Shown one piece after another: positions 17,431 through 24,292 of a DNA stretch of 64,000 bases. A program made the position numbers and the translations under genes. The notes under the pieces were generated by a model, which saw nothing but the letters and a program-made list of their open reading frames with translations, did not search any database and was not told the DNA's origin. Source of the stretch: an uncultured Duncaniella sp. (GTDB taxonomy: Bacteria; Bacteroidota; Bacteroidia; Bacteroidales; Muribaculaceae). The stretch covers positions 26,220-90,219 of the forward strand of contig CAJUSW010000012.1 in assembly GCA_910589485.1 (NCBI GenBank), written 5' to 3'. Numbering within the stretch: the first letter of the stretch is position 1; every line of letters begins with the position of its first letter.

Positions 17431-19358
17431 TTTCTCCACATATTAGATGATGCGTCGGAAGGCATGCGCCAGTCTCCACGGGGCGACAGGCATACGGAAC
17501 CCACCTTGGGGCCGTCGGGCAGACACGACCGCTTGAACTGTTGCTGGAAGAATCGTTTCATGAAGGTGTCGAGCCATTTGCGGAGGGTAGCGTCGTCATA
17601 CTGCTCCTGAGTGAACGCATGGCGGGCAAGGAAATAGATACGCTCGGGCGTGAAGCCATAGCGCAACATGTAGTAGAGATAGAAGTCGTGGAGCTCATAG
17701 GGGCCGACGAGGTCCTCGGTTTTCTGCAGGATCTCACCGTCGGCAGCCGCGGGGACAAGCTCGGGACTGATGGGGGTGTCGATGATGTCAAGCAGGAGCG
17801 AGCGCACACTATCGGAAGTCGAGGGCTGATGCGCGTAATAATCCACAAGGTGCTTTACGAGGGTCTTGGGCACGCCGGCGTTTACGCCATACATCGACAT
17901 GTGGTCGCCATTGTAGGTTGCCCATCCGAGGGCGAGTTCCGAGAGGTCGCCGGTGCCGAGCACTATGCCACCCAAGCGGTTGGACATGTCCATGAGTATC
18001 TGGGTGCGCTCGCGGGCCTGACAGTTCTCGTAAGTTACATCGTGGACCGAGGGATCCTGGCCTATGTCGCTGAAATGCTGGGTCACGGCCGGACCGATGG
18101 GTATCTCCATCGCTGTCACGCCCAGCTCCTCCATGAGCGAGGCGGCATTGTTGTGAGTGCGGTCGGTGGTGCCGAATCCCGGCATGGTGATACCCACTAT
18201 GCCCTTGCGGTCGAGACCGAGGCGATCGAATGTACGCACCGCCACAAGGAGCGCGAGCGTTGAATCGAGACCTCCGGAGATTCCCACCACGAGCGTGCGG
18301 CAACCTATGGCATCCAACCGCTTGGCGAGTCCGGCCACCTGGATATTGAGTATCTCATCGCACCGCTCCTCCTTAGCCGAGGCATCCGACGGGACAAAGG
18401 GATGAGGGTCGATGTAGCGCAACAGTGATGTATCATCGCCACGGTCAGCGCACCCGGAGCTTCCAACATGTGAAACTGATATGACATCCGCCCCCTCGCG
18501 CTCGGCACAATCGGCAAATGTGGTCATGTGCATGCGGTCACGTTCAAGGGCTTCAATGTCTACATCGGCTACTACGGTATTGTCGGCGGGATCCCATCGC
18601 TTGCTTGAGGCAAGTATCGAACCGTTCTCGGCTATTATGGCCTTGCCGTCGAATACAAGGTCGGTAGAGGACTCGCCCCACCCTGCCCCGGCATAAGCAT
18701 AGGCACACAGGCATCGGGCTGACTGCTGGGAGATGAGTTTGCGGAGATAATCATATTTACCGATAAGATCATCGGAGGCTGAGAGGTTGACCACCACCTG
18801 CGCTCCGGCCATGGCGAGACGGCAGGATGGAGGCACGGGCACCCACAGGTCCTCGCATATCTCCACGCCCACTCGGGCGCCGGCCCACTCGAATATCGAC
18901 TCGTTGCACATTGTCACCTCAGTGTCGCCATCCAGGGCCACGCGCATCGACATGCAGGAAGGGAGCGGCCGCCACCAGCGGCGTTCGTAGAACTCGTTGT
19001 AATTCGGCACGTAAGTTTTGGCCACAAGATGCACATGGCCGGCACGTATCACGGCCGCGCAATTGTACATGGCCCCGTTGTGCTCCACCGGAAGCCCGAC
19101 CACGACACACATGGGCCAGTTACGGGAGCGGTCCTTGAGGACTACCAGCGCACGGCGCGCGGCATCGATCAGGGTTCTGTTATGGAACAGGTCGGCACAG
19201 GTATATCCTGTCAACGACATTTCGGGAAATACAGCCAGCTCGACATTCCGGTTCAACAGCTCGTCAATGTGAGCCGATATCTGTGACAAATTGTAATCTA
19301 CATCGGCCACGCGCACCTGTGGGGCGCATGAGGCCACGCGTAGAAAGCCATTATGCAT
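17427..19358 (-). CDS. nadE: Glutamine-dependent NAD+ synthetase
   Basis: Final step of NAD+ synthesis: amidates nicotinate adenine dinucleotide using ATP and ammonia from glutamine. The 643-residue protein has an N-terminal nitrilase-type glutaminase domain (Glu in FPEMSLTGYTC, Lys in AKTYVPNYNEFYERR, Cys in EICEDLW, about residue 175) and a C-terminal synthetase domain with the PP-loop SGGLDST near 360 and GTGDLSELALGW. Both halves are complete. The leader between its promoter (-7 box at 19574-19581) and the ATG is filled by a 187-bp palindromic repeat, which is unusual and may affect expression. Confidence 0.95.
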   Translation of the reverse strand: MHNGFLRVASCAPQVRVADVDYNLSQISAHIDELLNRNVELAVFPEMSLTGYTCADLFHNRTLIDAARRALVVLKDRSRNWPMCVVVGLPVEHNGAMYNCAAVIRAGHVHLVAKTYVPNYNEFYERRWWRPLPSCMSMRVALDGDTEVTMCNESIFEWAGARVGVEICEDLWVPVPPSCRLAMAGAQVVVNLSASDDLIGKYDYLRKLISQQSARCLCAYAYAGAGWGESSTDLVFDGKAIIAENGSILASSKRWDPADNTVVADVDIEALERDRMHMTTFADCAEREGADVISVSHVGSSGCADRGDDTSLLRYIDPHPFVPSDASAKEERCDEILNIQVAGLAKRLDAIGCRTLVVGISGGLDSTLALLVAVRTFDRLGLDRKGIVGITMPGFGTTDRTHNNAASLMEELGVTAMEIPIGPAVTQHFSDIGQDPSVHDVTYENCQARERTQILMDMSNRLGGIVLGTGDLSELALGWATYNGDHMSMYGVNAGVPKTLVKHLVDYYAHQPSTSDSVRSLLLDIIDTPISPELVPAAADGEILQKTEDLVGPYELHDFYLYYMLRYGFTPERIYFLARHAFTQEQYDDATLRKWLDTFMKRFFQQQFKRSCLPDGPKVGSVCLSPRGDWRMPSDASSNMWRK

Positions 19359-19368
19359 AGTGAGTAGT

Positions 19369-19555
19369 TAAGTAAGTCTTAAAAATTAAACGCTATATGT
19401 AAGTCCTAAAGAGCTTGCTCAATAAATCTTGTTCTTTTTGGCTATTATGGCTTTGTCACTCAGTCGCATAGCTCGCTATGCTCCTTCATTCCGCAACCAT
19501 AATACCGCAAAAATAACTGCGATTTATTTGTGCATTAATTTTTAGGACTTACTTA
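19369..19555 (-). repeat. Palindromic TA-flanked element, copy 1 (in nadE leader)
   Basis: A 187-bp imperfect palindrome. Outer arms at 19370-19389 and 19535-19554 match at 19 of 20 positions; nested arms follow at 19420-19428/19521-19528, TTTTTG plus TATTATGG at 19435-19450 against 19497-19513, and an apical hairpin GCATAGC-TC-GCTATGC at 19466-19481. TA borders both ends (TAAGTAAG...CTTACTTA), as after insertion of a Tc1/IS630-type MITE. No coding capacity. It lies 10 bases upstream of the nadE ATG and ends 18 bases before the nadE -7 box, so it would be transcribed as a long hairpin. Confidence 0.8.
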
Positions 19556-19573
19556 TTTTTCGTAAAAACATCC

Positions 19574-19581
19574 CAAAGTTA
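19574..19581 (-). promoter_or_regulatory. -7 box for nadE
   Basis: TAACTTTG on the minus strand, about 215 bases upstream of nadE. The whole palindromic element lies between it and the start codon. The cls promoter faces the other way just to the right. Confidence 0.5.
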
Positions 19582-19622
19582 ACGATTTTTTTGCGATATT
19601 TGCGATAGTAATATGAAAATTC

Positions 19623-21101
19623 GTGAATACGATAGACCGCATACCTTTACTCTTCGCCTATGGTGATGCCCTCATGTGGGTGTGCCTCACGGCTTATGCC
19701 CTGCTGATCTTCACGCTTATAGTGGCGGTACTGAGCGAGAACCGCAATCCGCTGAAGGCACTCGGATGGGTAATGGCGTTGCTATTGTTTCCCGTTGGAG
19801 GTGCCATTCTCTACTTCGTATTCGGGCGTAGCATGCGCAATGTGAAGATGATTTCGAGACGCAACCGCAAGAAACTGATGAGCTCGGAGTCGCATCATCC
19901 GTTGCCTAAACTCAGCAAGGAGCTGGCCTCGGAAAACAAGCAACGCATAATGCTCGGCTATTCGGTGGCCGAGGCGTTGGTGTATCCATCCAACAACATT
20001 GAGGTGTTCAACGACGGCGGGTCGATGTTCAGTTCGCTGTTTGCCGATCTTGCCACGGCACGCCATTACATCAATCTGCAATTCTACATTATATCCAACG
20101 ACTCCCTGGGTCAGCAGTTGAGCGATATACTCATCGAGCGTGCCCGGGCCGGGGTCAAGATCCGTGTGATATATGATTACGTAGGGTCGTTTGGCTCGCT
20201 CAGCACCAAGCTATTCAACAGGCTTCGCGCCAACGGCATCGAGGTCCATTCGTTTTTCAGGATACAGTTCCCGGAAGAATTAGGGCGTCTCAATTGGAGA
20301 AACCACCGCAAGGCTGTGATAATTGACGGCCGTATAGGATATATCGGCGGAATAAACGTGGCCCAAAGGTATATCGACGGCGGGTCGATGTTTGGATTGT
20401 GGCGCGACATGGCGGTGAGGATAACCGGCCCCGGCGTAGTGGCCCTGCAACATAATTTTGCCATAGACTGGAAGTTTATGGGCCATGAGCTACTCACCGA
20501 TGAGGTGATGACCGACGGGGAGGAGATGCCTCTGCGTCCAAATACGATCAGCGACGTGATGGTACAGATCATATCATCGGGCCCGACAAACCGCTGGGGC
20601 AATACCCATATGCTCTTCATAAAGGCTATATCCGGTGCCAAACGGCGCATTTTCATACAGACGCCCTATTTCCTGCCGAGCGAGGGGTTGCTCACGGCTT
20701 TGCAGTGCGCGGCTCTGTCGGGAGTTGACGTGAGGATCATGCTCCCGCGCAAATCTGATTCGGCGGTGCTCACAAATGCTTCGGGAAGTTATGTGGAGGA
20801 GAGTCTGCTTGCCGGAATGAAGATCTATTTCTTCGAGGCGGGTATGCTTCACGGGAAGCTCCTGCTTGTGGATGATGATTTCGTGACGCTCGGATCTACC
20901 AATTTCGATTACCGGAGCTTCGAGCATAACTTCGAGGAGAATATCGTGATGTATTCCAAGGAAGTAAATGCCGCTATTGCCGATCTCTATAAGAGGGATA
21001 TGGAGGATTGCACCCTGGTAAAACTTGGAGAATGGAACCGCCGTCCTAAAATGCTTAAAGGCAGGGAGTCGCTCTGCAGGTTGCTCAGCCCGATATTATA
21101 G
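19623..21101 (+). CDS. cls: Cardiolipin synthase (phospholipase D family)
   Basis: Membrane enzyme that condenses phosphatidylglycerol to cardiolipin. The 492-residue protein has two N-terminal membrane segments (about 17-37 and 47-68), then two PLD domains, each with an HKD motif: HRKAVIIDGRIGYIGG from His at about 227 and HGKLLLVDDDFVTLGSTN from His at about 409. Length fits bacterial ClsA-type enzymes. No ATG is available before residue 17 in this frame, so the GTG at 19623 is taken as start; the ATG at 19671 is an alternative that would shorten the first membrane segment. A TATTTG box near 19597-19602 may be its promoter. A terminator follows about 100 bases after the stop. Confidence 0.92.
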   Translation: MNTIDRIPLLFAYGDALMWVCLTAYALLIFTLIVAVLSENRNPLKALGWVMALLLFPVGGAILYFVFGRSMRNVKMISRRNRKKLMSSESHHPLPKLSKELASENKQRIMLGYSVAEALVYPSNNIEVFNDGGSMFSSLFADLATARHYINLQFYIISNDSLGQQLSDILIERARAGVKIRVIYDYVGSFGSLSTKLFNRLRANGIEVHSFFRIQFPEELGRLNWRNHRKAVIIDGRIGYIGGINVAQRYIDGGSMFGLWRDMAVRITGPGVVALQHNFAIDWKFMGHELLTDEVMTDGEEMPLRPNTISDVMVQIISSGPTNRWGNTHMLFIKAISGAKRRIFIQTPYFLPSEGLLTALQCAALSGVDVRIMLPRKSDSAVLTNASGSYVEESLLAGMKIYFFEAGMLHGKLLLVDDDFVTLGSTNFDYRSFEHNFEENIVMYSKEVNAAIADLYKRDMEDCTLVKLGEWNRRPKMLKGRESLCRLLSPIL

Positions 21102-21116
21102 CCCGGAATCCGGAAT

Positions 21117-21215
21117 ATAGTATAGAGGGGAAAGTATAGAGTATAGGCAATAGATTTTTTAGACCATTTTTTAGACCAGAGGTCCAGAGATCTTTTTATA
21201 GATATAATGGCTCCT
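21117..21215 (+). repeat. Intergenic repeat, left copy (module order A-B-C)
   Basis: Contains module A (TATAGAGGGGAAAGTATAGAG), module B (TAGACCAGAGGTCCAGAGAT) and module C, a 23-base stretch at 21193-21215. Module C recurs perfectly inverted at 22682-22704 and module A inverted near 22768-22795, so the orphan gene between them is flanked by inverted repeats about 1.5 kb apart. Confidence 0.7.
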
Positions 21216-21246
21216 GCCCTCACAGGTGGGAGTCATTGTTTTTTTA
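21206..21246 (+). terminator. Terminator after cls
   Basis: Stem AATG-G-CTCC / GGAG-T-CATT around a loop containing CCC/GGG, followed by GTTTTTTT. It overlaps module C of the repeat. From 21247 to 21420 there is only AT-rich DNA with TTTATAGGTTTA occurring twice (21292-21320) and no recognisable gene. Confidence 0.75.
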
Positions 21247-21420
21247 GTATTGTAGCAGTATGTCAAGGGGCTCTTGCCGATCAGTGGGGTGGTTTATAGG
21301 TTTAGAAGTTTATAGGTTTATGAGCTATCCTTTTTGCCATGGATGCTATTTTGCAACTTTCCTATTTTCTGTAACCTTATTGACGGGTTCCGGTGGGAAC
21401 GGCGGAGGTCGGCGCTCCGC

Positions 21421-22185
21421 TTAGGTGGGTATGGGTGGTCGGGGGATTGGTGCATCGTCTGCGGGATGGCCTTGCGGGCCCTCGCGGGTGGGCAGGCTCC
21501 AGCGGAGGATGGACGTTGGGTCGGTGAGGACGAGTATGGCGGTCTCGACCGGGGGCTCGGGTTTCGGGGGACGTTGTGTGGTGTGGCCCTGCATGCCGAG
21601 GTAAAAGAAGGCGGGAATCTGTTCCCTGTCGACGTTTATGTGTATGACAAGGAAGCCTATGCCGCACAATAATGGAAAGAGTGCGGAGCAGAGGCTGAGG
21701 AATTTCCCGGGGTCGGGTTGCATGGGGGAGTAGCCTTTGTATTCCTGGGTGTTGAGCAGGAGCATGAAGGCGGGTGAGGTGCCGCGCACGCTGTCGGGGC
21801 GGGAATAGGAGGCGTAACGGATGCGTTTGTGCAGGGTTTTGACCTGACGGCGGGTGTAGCCGGTATATTCGGGGTACATTTTGCCGAATTCTCGATCTTT
21901 TCCTTCTTTTGAGAGGTAGAGGAGTGCGGTTGCGCCCTCGGGGGAGGTGGCGAGTCGGTAGTCGAGATATGATCTCAATAGGTCGGTTGAGTCGTAGCCT
22001 TTTGGGTCTACGATTACGATGGGGCGCGGGCGGTTTAGGCGACGGGCGCGTTCGAGCCGGGATATGACGTTTTTCTCGGTGGGGGTTAGTTCCCGGCCGA
22101 GAAATCGTGAGAATGGGTGACACCAGATGTCGGGTCGCCGGATTCGTTTGCGTAGGTGTGTGACCTTGTGGCTCGTTGGTTTCAT
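21421..22185 (-). CDS. Orphan protein, one predicted membrane segment
   Basis: A 254-codon open frame with codon use like its neighbours and a good TACCTTTG promoter box directly upstream, so I treat it as real. The N-terminus is very basic (HLRKRIRRP), followed by RELTPTEKNVISRLERA and PRPIVIVDPKGYDSTDLLRSYLDY; the middle has YTRRQVKTLHKRIRY. A hydrophobic segment at about 168-188 (FLSLCSALFPLLCGIGFLVI) is followed by a Pro-rich tail. I do not recognise a family; it has no transposase or recombinase motif that I can see. It is alone on its strand inside a repeat island and bounded by inverted repeats. A 248-codon frame overlapping in another phase is judged a shadow. Function unknown. Confidence 0.6.
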   Translation of the reverse strand: MKPTSHKVTHLRKRIRRPDIWCHPFSRFLGRELTPTEKNVISRLERARRLNRPRPIVIVDPKGYDSTDLLRSYLDYRLATSPEGATALLYLSKEGKDREFGKMYPEYTGYTRRQVKTLHKRIRYASYSRPDSVRGTSPAFMLLLNTQEYKGYSPMQPDPGKFLSLCSALFPLLCGIGFLVIHINVDREQIPAFFYLGMQGHTTQRPPKPEPPVETAILVLTDPTSILRWSLPTREGPQGHPADDAPIPRPPIPT

Positions 22186-22193
22186 ATCAACGG

Positions 22194-22201
22194 CAAAGGT
22201 A
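22194..22201 (-). promoter_or_regulatory. -7 box for the orphan gene
   Basis: TACCTTTG on the minus strand ends 8 bases before the ATG at 22185, leaving almost no room for a 5' leader. Confidence 0.5.
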
Positions 22202-22248
22202 GGTTGGTTTTACCGGGGAAATGGTGCGATAATGTCGTGTAGTGGGTG

Positions 22249-22320
22249 AATTTTTAGACCAGAGGGCCAGAGAACAAGTTTTTTATTTTTTAGTATAGAG
22301 GGGGAAGTATAGAGTATAGG
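22249..22320 (+). repeat. Intergenic repeat, middle copy (modules B then A)
   Basis: TAGACCAGAGGGCCAGAGA (module B) is followed by AGTATAGAGGGGGAAGTATA and GAGTATAG at 22292-22319 (module A), the same orientation as the left copy but with module order swapped. It lies upstream of the orphan gene. Confidence 0.65.
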
Positions 22321-22461
22321 GATTAGATTATTTGGTCCGGGGATTTTTAGAGGTATATTGGTGGGATATAAGAGGTTAGATAGGGTGGACGCGAGGAATT
22401 ATAGGACGTCTTCGACGCCCGTTTTTGTATGTATTTCATTTTCCCCACGCCTCGGGATCGC

Positions 22462-22489
22462 GCAAATCTTGCCCTAACGGGCGATTTGC
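22462..22489. repeat. Strong hairpin
   Basis: GCAAATC-TT-GCCC-TAAC-GGGC-GATTTGC: an 11-bp stem with a 4-base loop and a small two-base bulge. No T tract follows, so it is not a typical terminator. It lies in an interval (22321-22500) with no gene. Confidence 0.6.
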
Positions 22490-22500
22490 ACGTTCCCTCG

Positions 22501-22643
22501 TGGTGGGGCTATAACTACATCGCCTCTTCGAGGCTTGCTGGGCGGATGGCCTGCGGAGAATTTACGGTCCGAGTTCGTGGTGGGGGCATGATTTCATCGC
22601 CTCTTCGGGGCTTAGTGGGTAGTTGGCCTGCGGGGAATTTGTA
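22501..22643. repeat. Two tandem units of about 77 bp
   Basis: Units start at 22501 and 22578. Both contain TGGTGGGG, CATCGCCTCTTCG, GGCTT, a GTGGG/CTGGG stretch, TGGCCTGCGG and GAATTT in the same order. The GC-rich units contrast with the AT-rich DNA on both sides. No plausible coding frame. Confidence 0.7.
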
Positions 22644-22681
22644 GATGCTATTACAAAAATATGACATCACCCGTGACGGGT

Positions 22682-22795
22682 AGGAGCCATTATATCTATA
22701 AAAAACCTCTGGATCTATGGTCTAAACCAAAAGCCCTTTGAACCTCATGTTCTAAAAAATCTAATTACTATACTCTACACTTTTCCCTCTATACT
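22682..22795 (-). repeat. Intergenic repeat, right copy (inverted relative to left copy)
   Basis: Module C inverted at 22682-22704 (perfect over 23 bases against 21193-21215), a module B-like CCTCTGGATCTATGGTCTAAA at 22706-22726, and inverted module A (ACTATACTCTACACTTTTCC) at 22768-22795. A further inverted A lies at 22858-22887 and a second B (AGATCTCTGGTCTAAAC) at 22804-22820. Confidence 0.7.
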
Positions 22796-22878
22796 TGATC
22801 TTTAGATCTCTGGTCTAAACCCCAAATCATCTGACATTCAGGATCTAAGAAACTATTGTCTATACTCTATACTTTTCC

Positions 22879-22936
22879 CTCTATACTAAAAAACTCTATA
22901 CCAAAGAACTCTATACTAAAAAAACTCTATACTAAA
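22879..22936. repeat. Short tandem repeat, four units of 15-16 bp
   Basis: CTCTATAC starts at 22879, 22894, 22909 and 22925, each followed by [TC]AAA and a few more A or G. It looks like decay or slippage amplification of the end of module A and lies just downstream of the rplI terminator. Units are contiguous with no spacers, so this is not a CRISPR array. Confidence 0.75.
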
Positions 22937-22956
22937 AGCTCACTAAACTGTCAATA

Positions 22957-22994
22957 AAACAGAAACCCGCAGAGTGGGTTACACTCCGCGGGTT
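22957..22994 (-). terminator. Terminator of rpsF-rpsR-rplI
   Basis: On the minus strand a 13-bp stem (AACCCGCGGAGTG with CACTCTGCGGGTT, one mismatch) encloses TAACC and is followed by TCTGTTTTATT. It lies 26 bases after the rplI stop. Confidence 0.85.
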
Positions 22995-23019
22995 ATATGT
23001 GATTTGAGATGGATACTGA

Positions 23020-23460
23020 TTATTCAGCAACAACCTCGAAGGGGATCTCTACAGCAACATCGCGGTGGAGACGGATGGTGGCGGTGTAGTTGCCAACTTC
23101 CTTAACAGCATCGAGGCTGATGAGCTTGCGATCAACATTGTGACCGAGCTTCTCGAGAGCCTCAGCGATCTGGATAGCGTTAACCGAGCCAAAGATGGTA
23201 CCGGTAGAAGAGGTCTTGGCACCGATGGTGAGCTTAACACCCTCGAGAGCTGCAGCAGCAGCCTCGGCCTCAGCCTTGATACGCTCGAGCTTGTGAGCGC
23301 GCTGACGCTGGTTCTCGGCAAGTACTTTAAGAGCCGACTCAGATGCGATCACGGCTTTGCCGGTGGGGATAAGGTAGTTGCGGCCATATCCGCTCTTTAC
23401 TTCGACTACATCGTCCTTGTAGCCAAGGCCGTTGATGTCTTCTTTAAGAATGATCTTCAT
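23020..23460 (-). CDS. rplI: 50S ribosomal protein L9
   Basis: Binds 23S rRNA at the base of the L1 stalk and projects from the ribosome, helping keep the reading frame. The 146-residue protein has the N-terminal L9 signature (KSGYGRNYLIPTGKAVIAS, about 22-40), the long connecting helix rich in Arg/Glu/Ala (about 45-75) and the C-terminal domain ending in VEIPFEVVAE. Length is standard. It follows rpsR by 22 bases and is the last gene of the rpsF operon. Confidence 0.97.
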   Translation of the reverse strand: MKIILKEDINGLGYKDDVVEVKSGYGRNYLIPTGKAVIASESALKVLAENQRQRAHKLERIKAEAEAAAAALEGVKLTIGAKTSSTGTIFGSVNAIQIAEALEKLGHNVDRKLISLDAVKEVGNYTATIRLHRDVAVEIPFEVVAE

Positions 23461-23482
23461 AATTCCTGATTAGCTTTTAAAG

Positions 23483-23749
23483 TTATTTCATCAAGTCGGT
23501 AACGTAGGGGAGGAGTGCGAGGTGACGGGCACGCTTAACGGCCTGAGCCACACGACGCTGGAACTTGAGCGAAGTTCCGGTGATACGACGGGGAAGGAGC
23601 TTGCCCTGCTCGTTGAGGAACTTCTTGAGGAATTCGGGATCCTTGTAGTCGATATACTTGATACCGCTTCTCTTGAAACGGCAATATTTCTTCTTCTTAA
23701 CGTCTACCGAAAGGGGAGTGAGGTAGCGGATTTCTGATGCTTGTGCCAT
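23483..23749 (-). CDS. rpsR: 30S ribosomal protein S18
   Basis: Small-subunit protein that pairs with S6 on 16S rRNA. The 88-residue product has KKKYCRFKRSGIKYIDYKD near residues 18-36 and the core RRITGTSLKFQRRVAQAVKRARHLALLPY (about 55-83) that defines the family. Length is normal. It lies 3 bases after rpsF and 22 before rplI, the order seen in most bacteria. Confidence 0.97.
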   Translation of the reverse strand: MAQASEIRYLTPLSVDVKKKKYCRFKRSGIKYIDYKDPEFLKKFLNEQGKLLPRRITGTSLKFQRRVAQAVKRARHLALLPYVTDLMK

Positions 23750-23752
23750 GAT

Positions 23753-24118
23753 TTAGTTCTCCTTAGCTTCTTCGTTGACAGTTGTGGTTGACTTTGTGCG
23801 GTTGCGACGCTTCTCAGCATACTCAGCGGCATACTTATCGTTGCGGAACACGAGGAATCGGAGCACGCGCTCGTCGCGACGGAAAGCGGTCTCGAGCTTC
23901 TTAACGATGGTAGGATCGCCGTCAAACTCTACGAGAGAGTAAAAGCCGGTAGATTTCTTCTGGATGGGATAAGCAAGCTTGCGAAGACCCCAGATCTCTT
24001 CATTGACGATAGATGCACCGTTGTCGGTGAGCACCTTCTCGAACTTTTCTACCGCTTCCTTCATCTGCTGGTCAGACAAAACGGGAGTTAAAATGAAAAC
24101 GGTTTCGTAATGATTCAT
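23753..24118 (-). CDS. rpsF: 30S ribosomal protein S6
   Basis: Small-subunit protein that forms a dimer with S18. The 121-residue protein opens with MNHYETVFILTPVLSDQQ and has the ferredoxin-like fold landmarks WGLRKLAYPIQKKSTGFYSLVEF (about 43-65) and RFLVFRND near residue 88-95. The charged C-terminal tail (about 95-121, Lys/Arg then Glu) is usual in this phylum. It starts the rpsF-rpsR-rplI operon. Its leader of about 70 bases has a small hairpin with CCG in the loop, which may be an autoregulatory site. Confidence 0.97.
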   Translation of the reverse strand: MNHYETVFILTPVLSDQQMKEAVEKFEKVLTDNGASIVNEEIWGLRKLAYPIQKKSTGFYSLVEFDGDPTIVKKLETAFRRDERVLRFLVFRNDKYAAEYAEKRRNRTKSTTTVNEEAKEN

Positions 24119-24154
24119 TTTGGTGAATGATTAGTGATTGATTTAAAGAAAGAT

Positions 24155-24179
24155 ATGCGACATCAACGGGATGTGGCAC
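24155..24179 (-). promoter_or_regulatory. Hairpin in the rpsF leader (possible S6:S18 site)
   Basis: In the mRNA sense, GTGC-C-ACATC, loop CCGTT, GATGT-C-GCAT forms two helices with a C/C mismatch. Known S6:S18 leader sites use an exposed CCG next to a stem. The resemblance is suggestive only, since here the CCG is in the terminal loop. Confidence 0.35.
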
Positions 24180-24192
24180 TCTTTTCCGGGCG

Positions 24193-24200
24193 CAAAATTA
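24193..24200 (-). promoter_or_regulatory. -7 box for the rpsF operon
   Basis: TAATTTTG on the minus strand, placing the transcript start near 24188 and giving a leader of about 70 bases. Confidence 0.5.
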
Positions 24201-24292
24201 GCAATTATCCCCCACTCTACCAAACTTTTCGACGTTTTTTATTCGCTATGCCGTTAAATTCATTGGAAACACGCATGAGGAGGCAGACAGTC

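Noticed and set aside
19359..19560. Riboswitch for nadE (NAD+ type) in place of a repeat
   Set aside because: The same sequence occurs at two unrelated loci (39453 and 44787), so it is a dispersed element and not a gene-specific riboswitch, though a regulatory effect is not excluded.
21334..21672. A 112-codon plus-strand frame opposite the orphan gene
   Set aside because: Composition (Gly, Arg, Trp) and position suggest a shadow, and no promoter is visible.
21377..22123. A 248-codon frame overlapping the orphan gene in another phase
   Set aside because: Extremely rich in Pro, Arg, His and Thr, as expected for an out-of-phase reading; no start close to the promoter box.
22860..22945. Possible CRISPR-like array
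   Set aside because: Units of 15-16 bases follow directly on each other without spacers and no cas genes are present.
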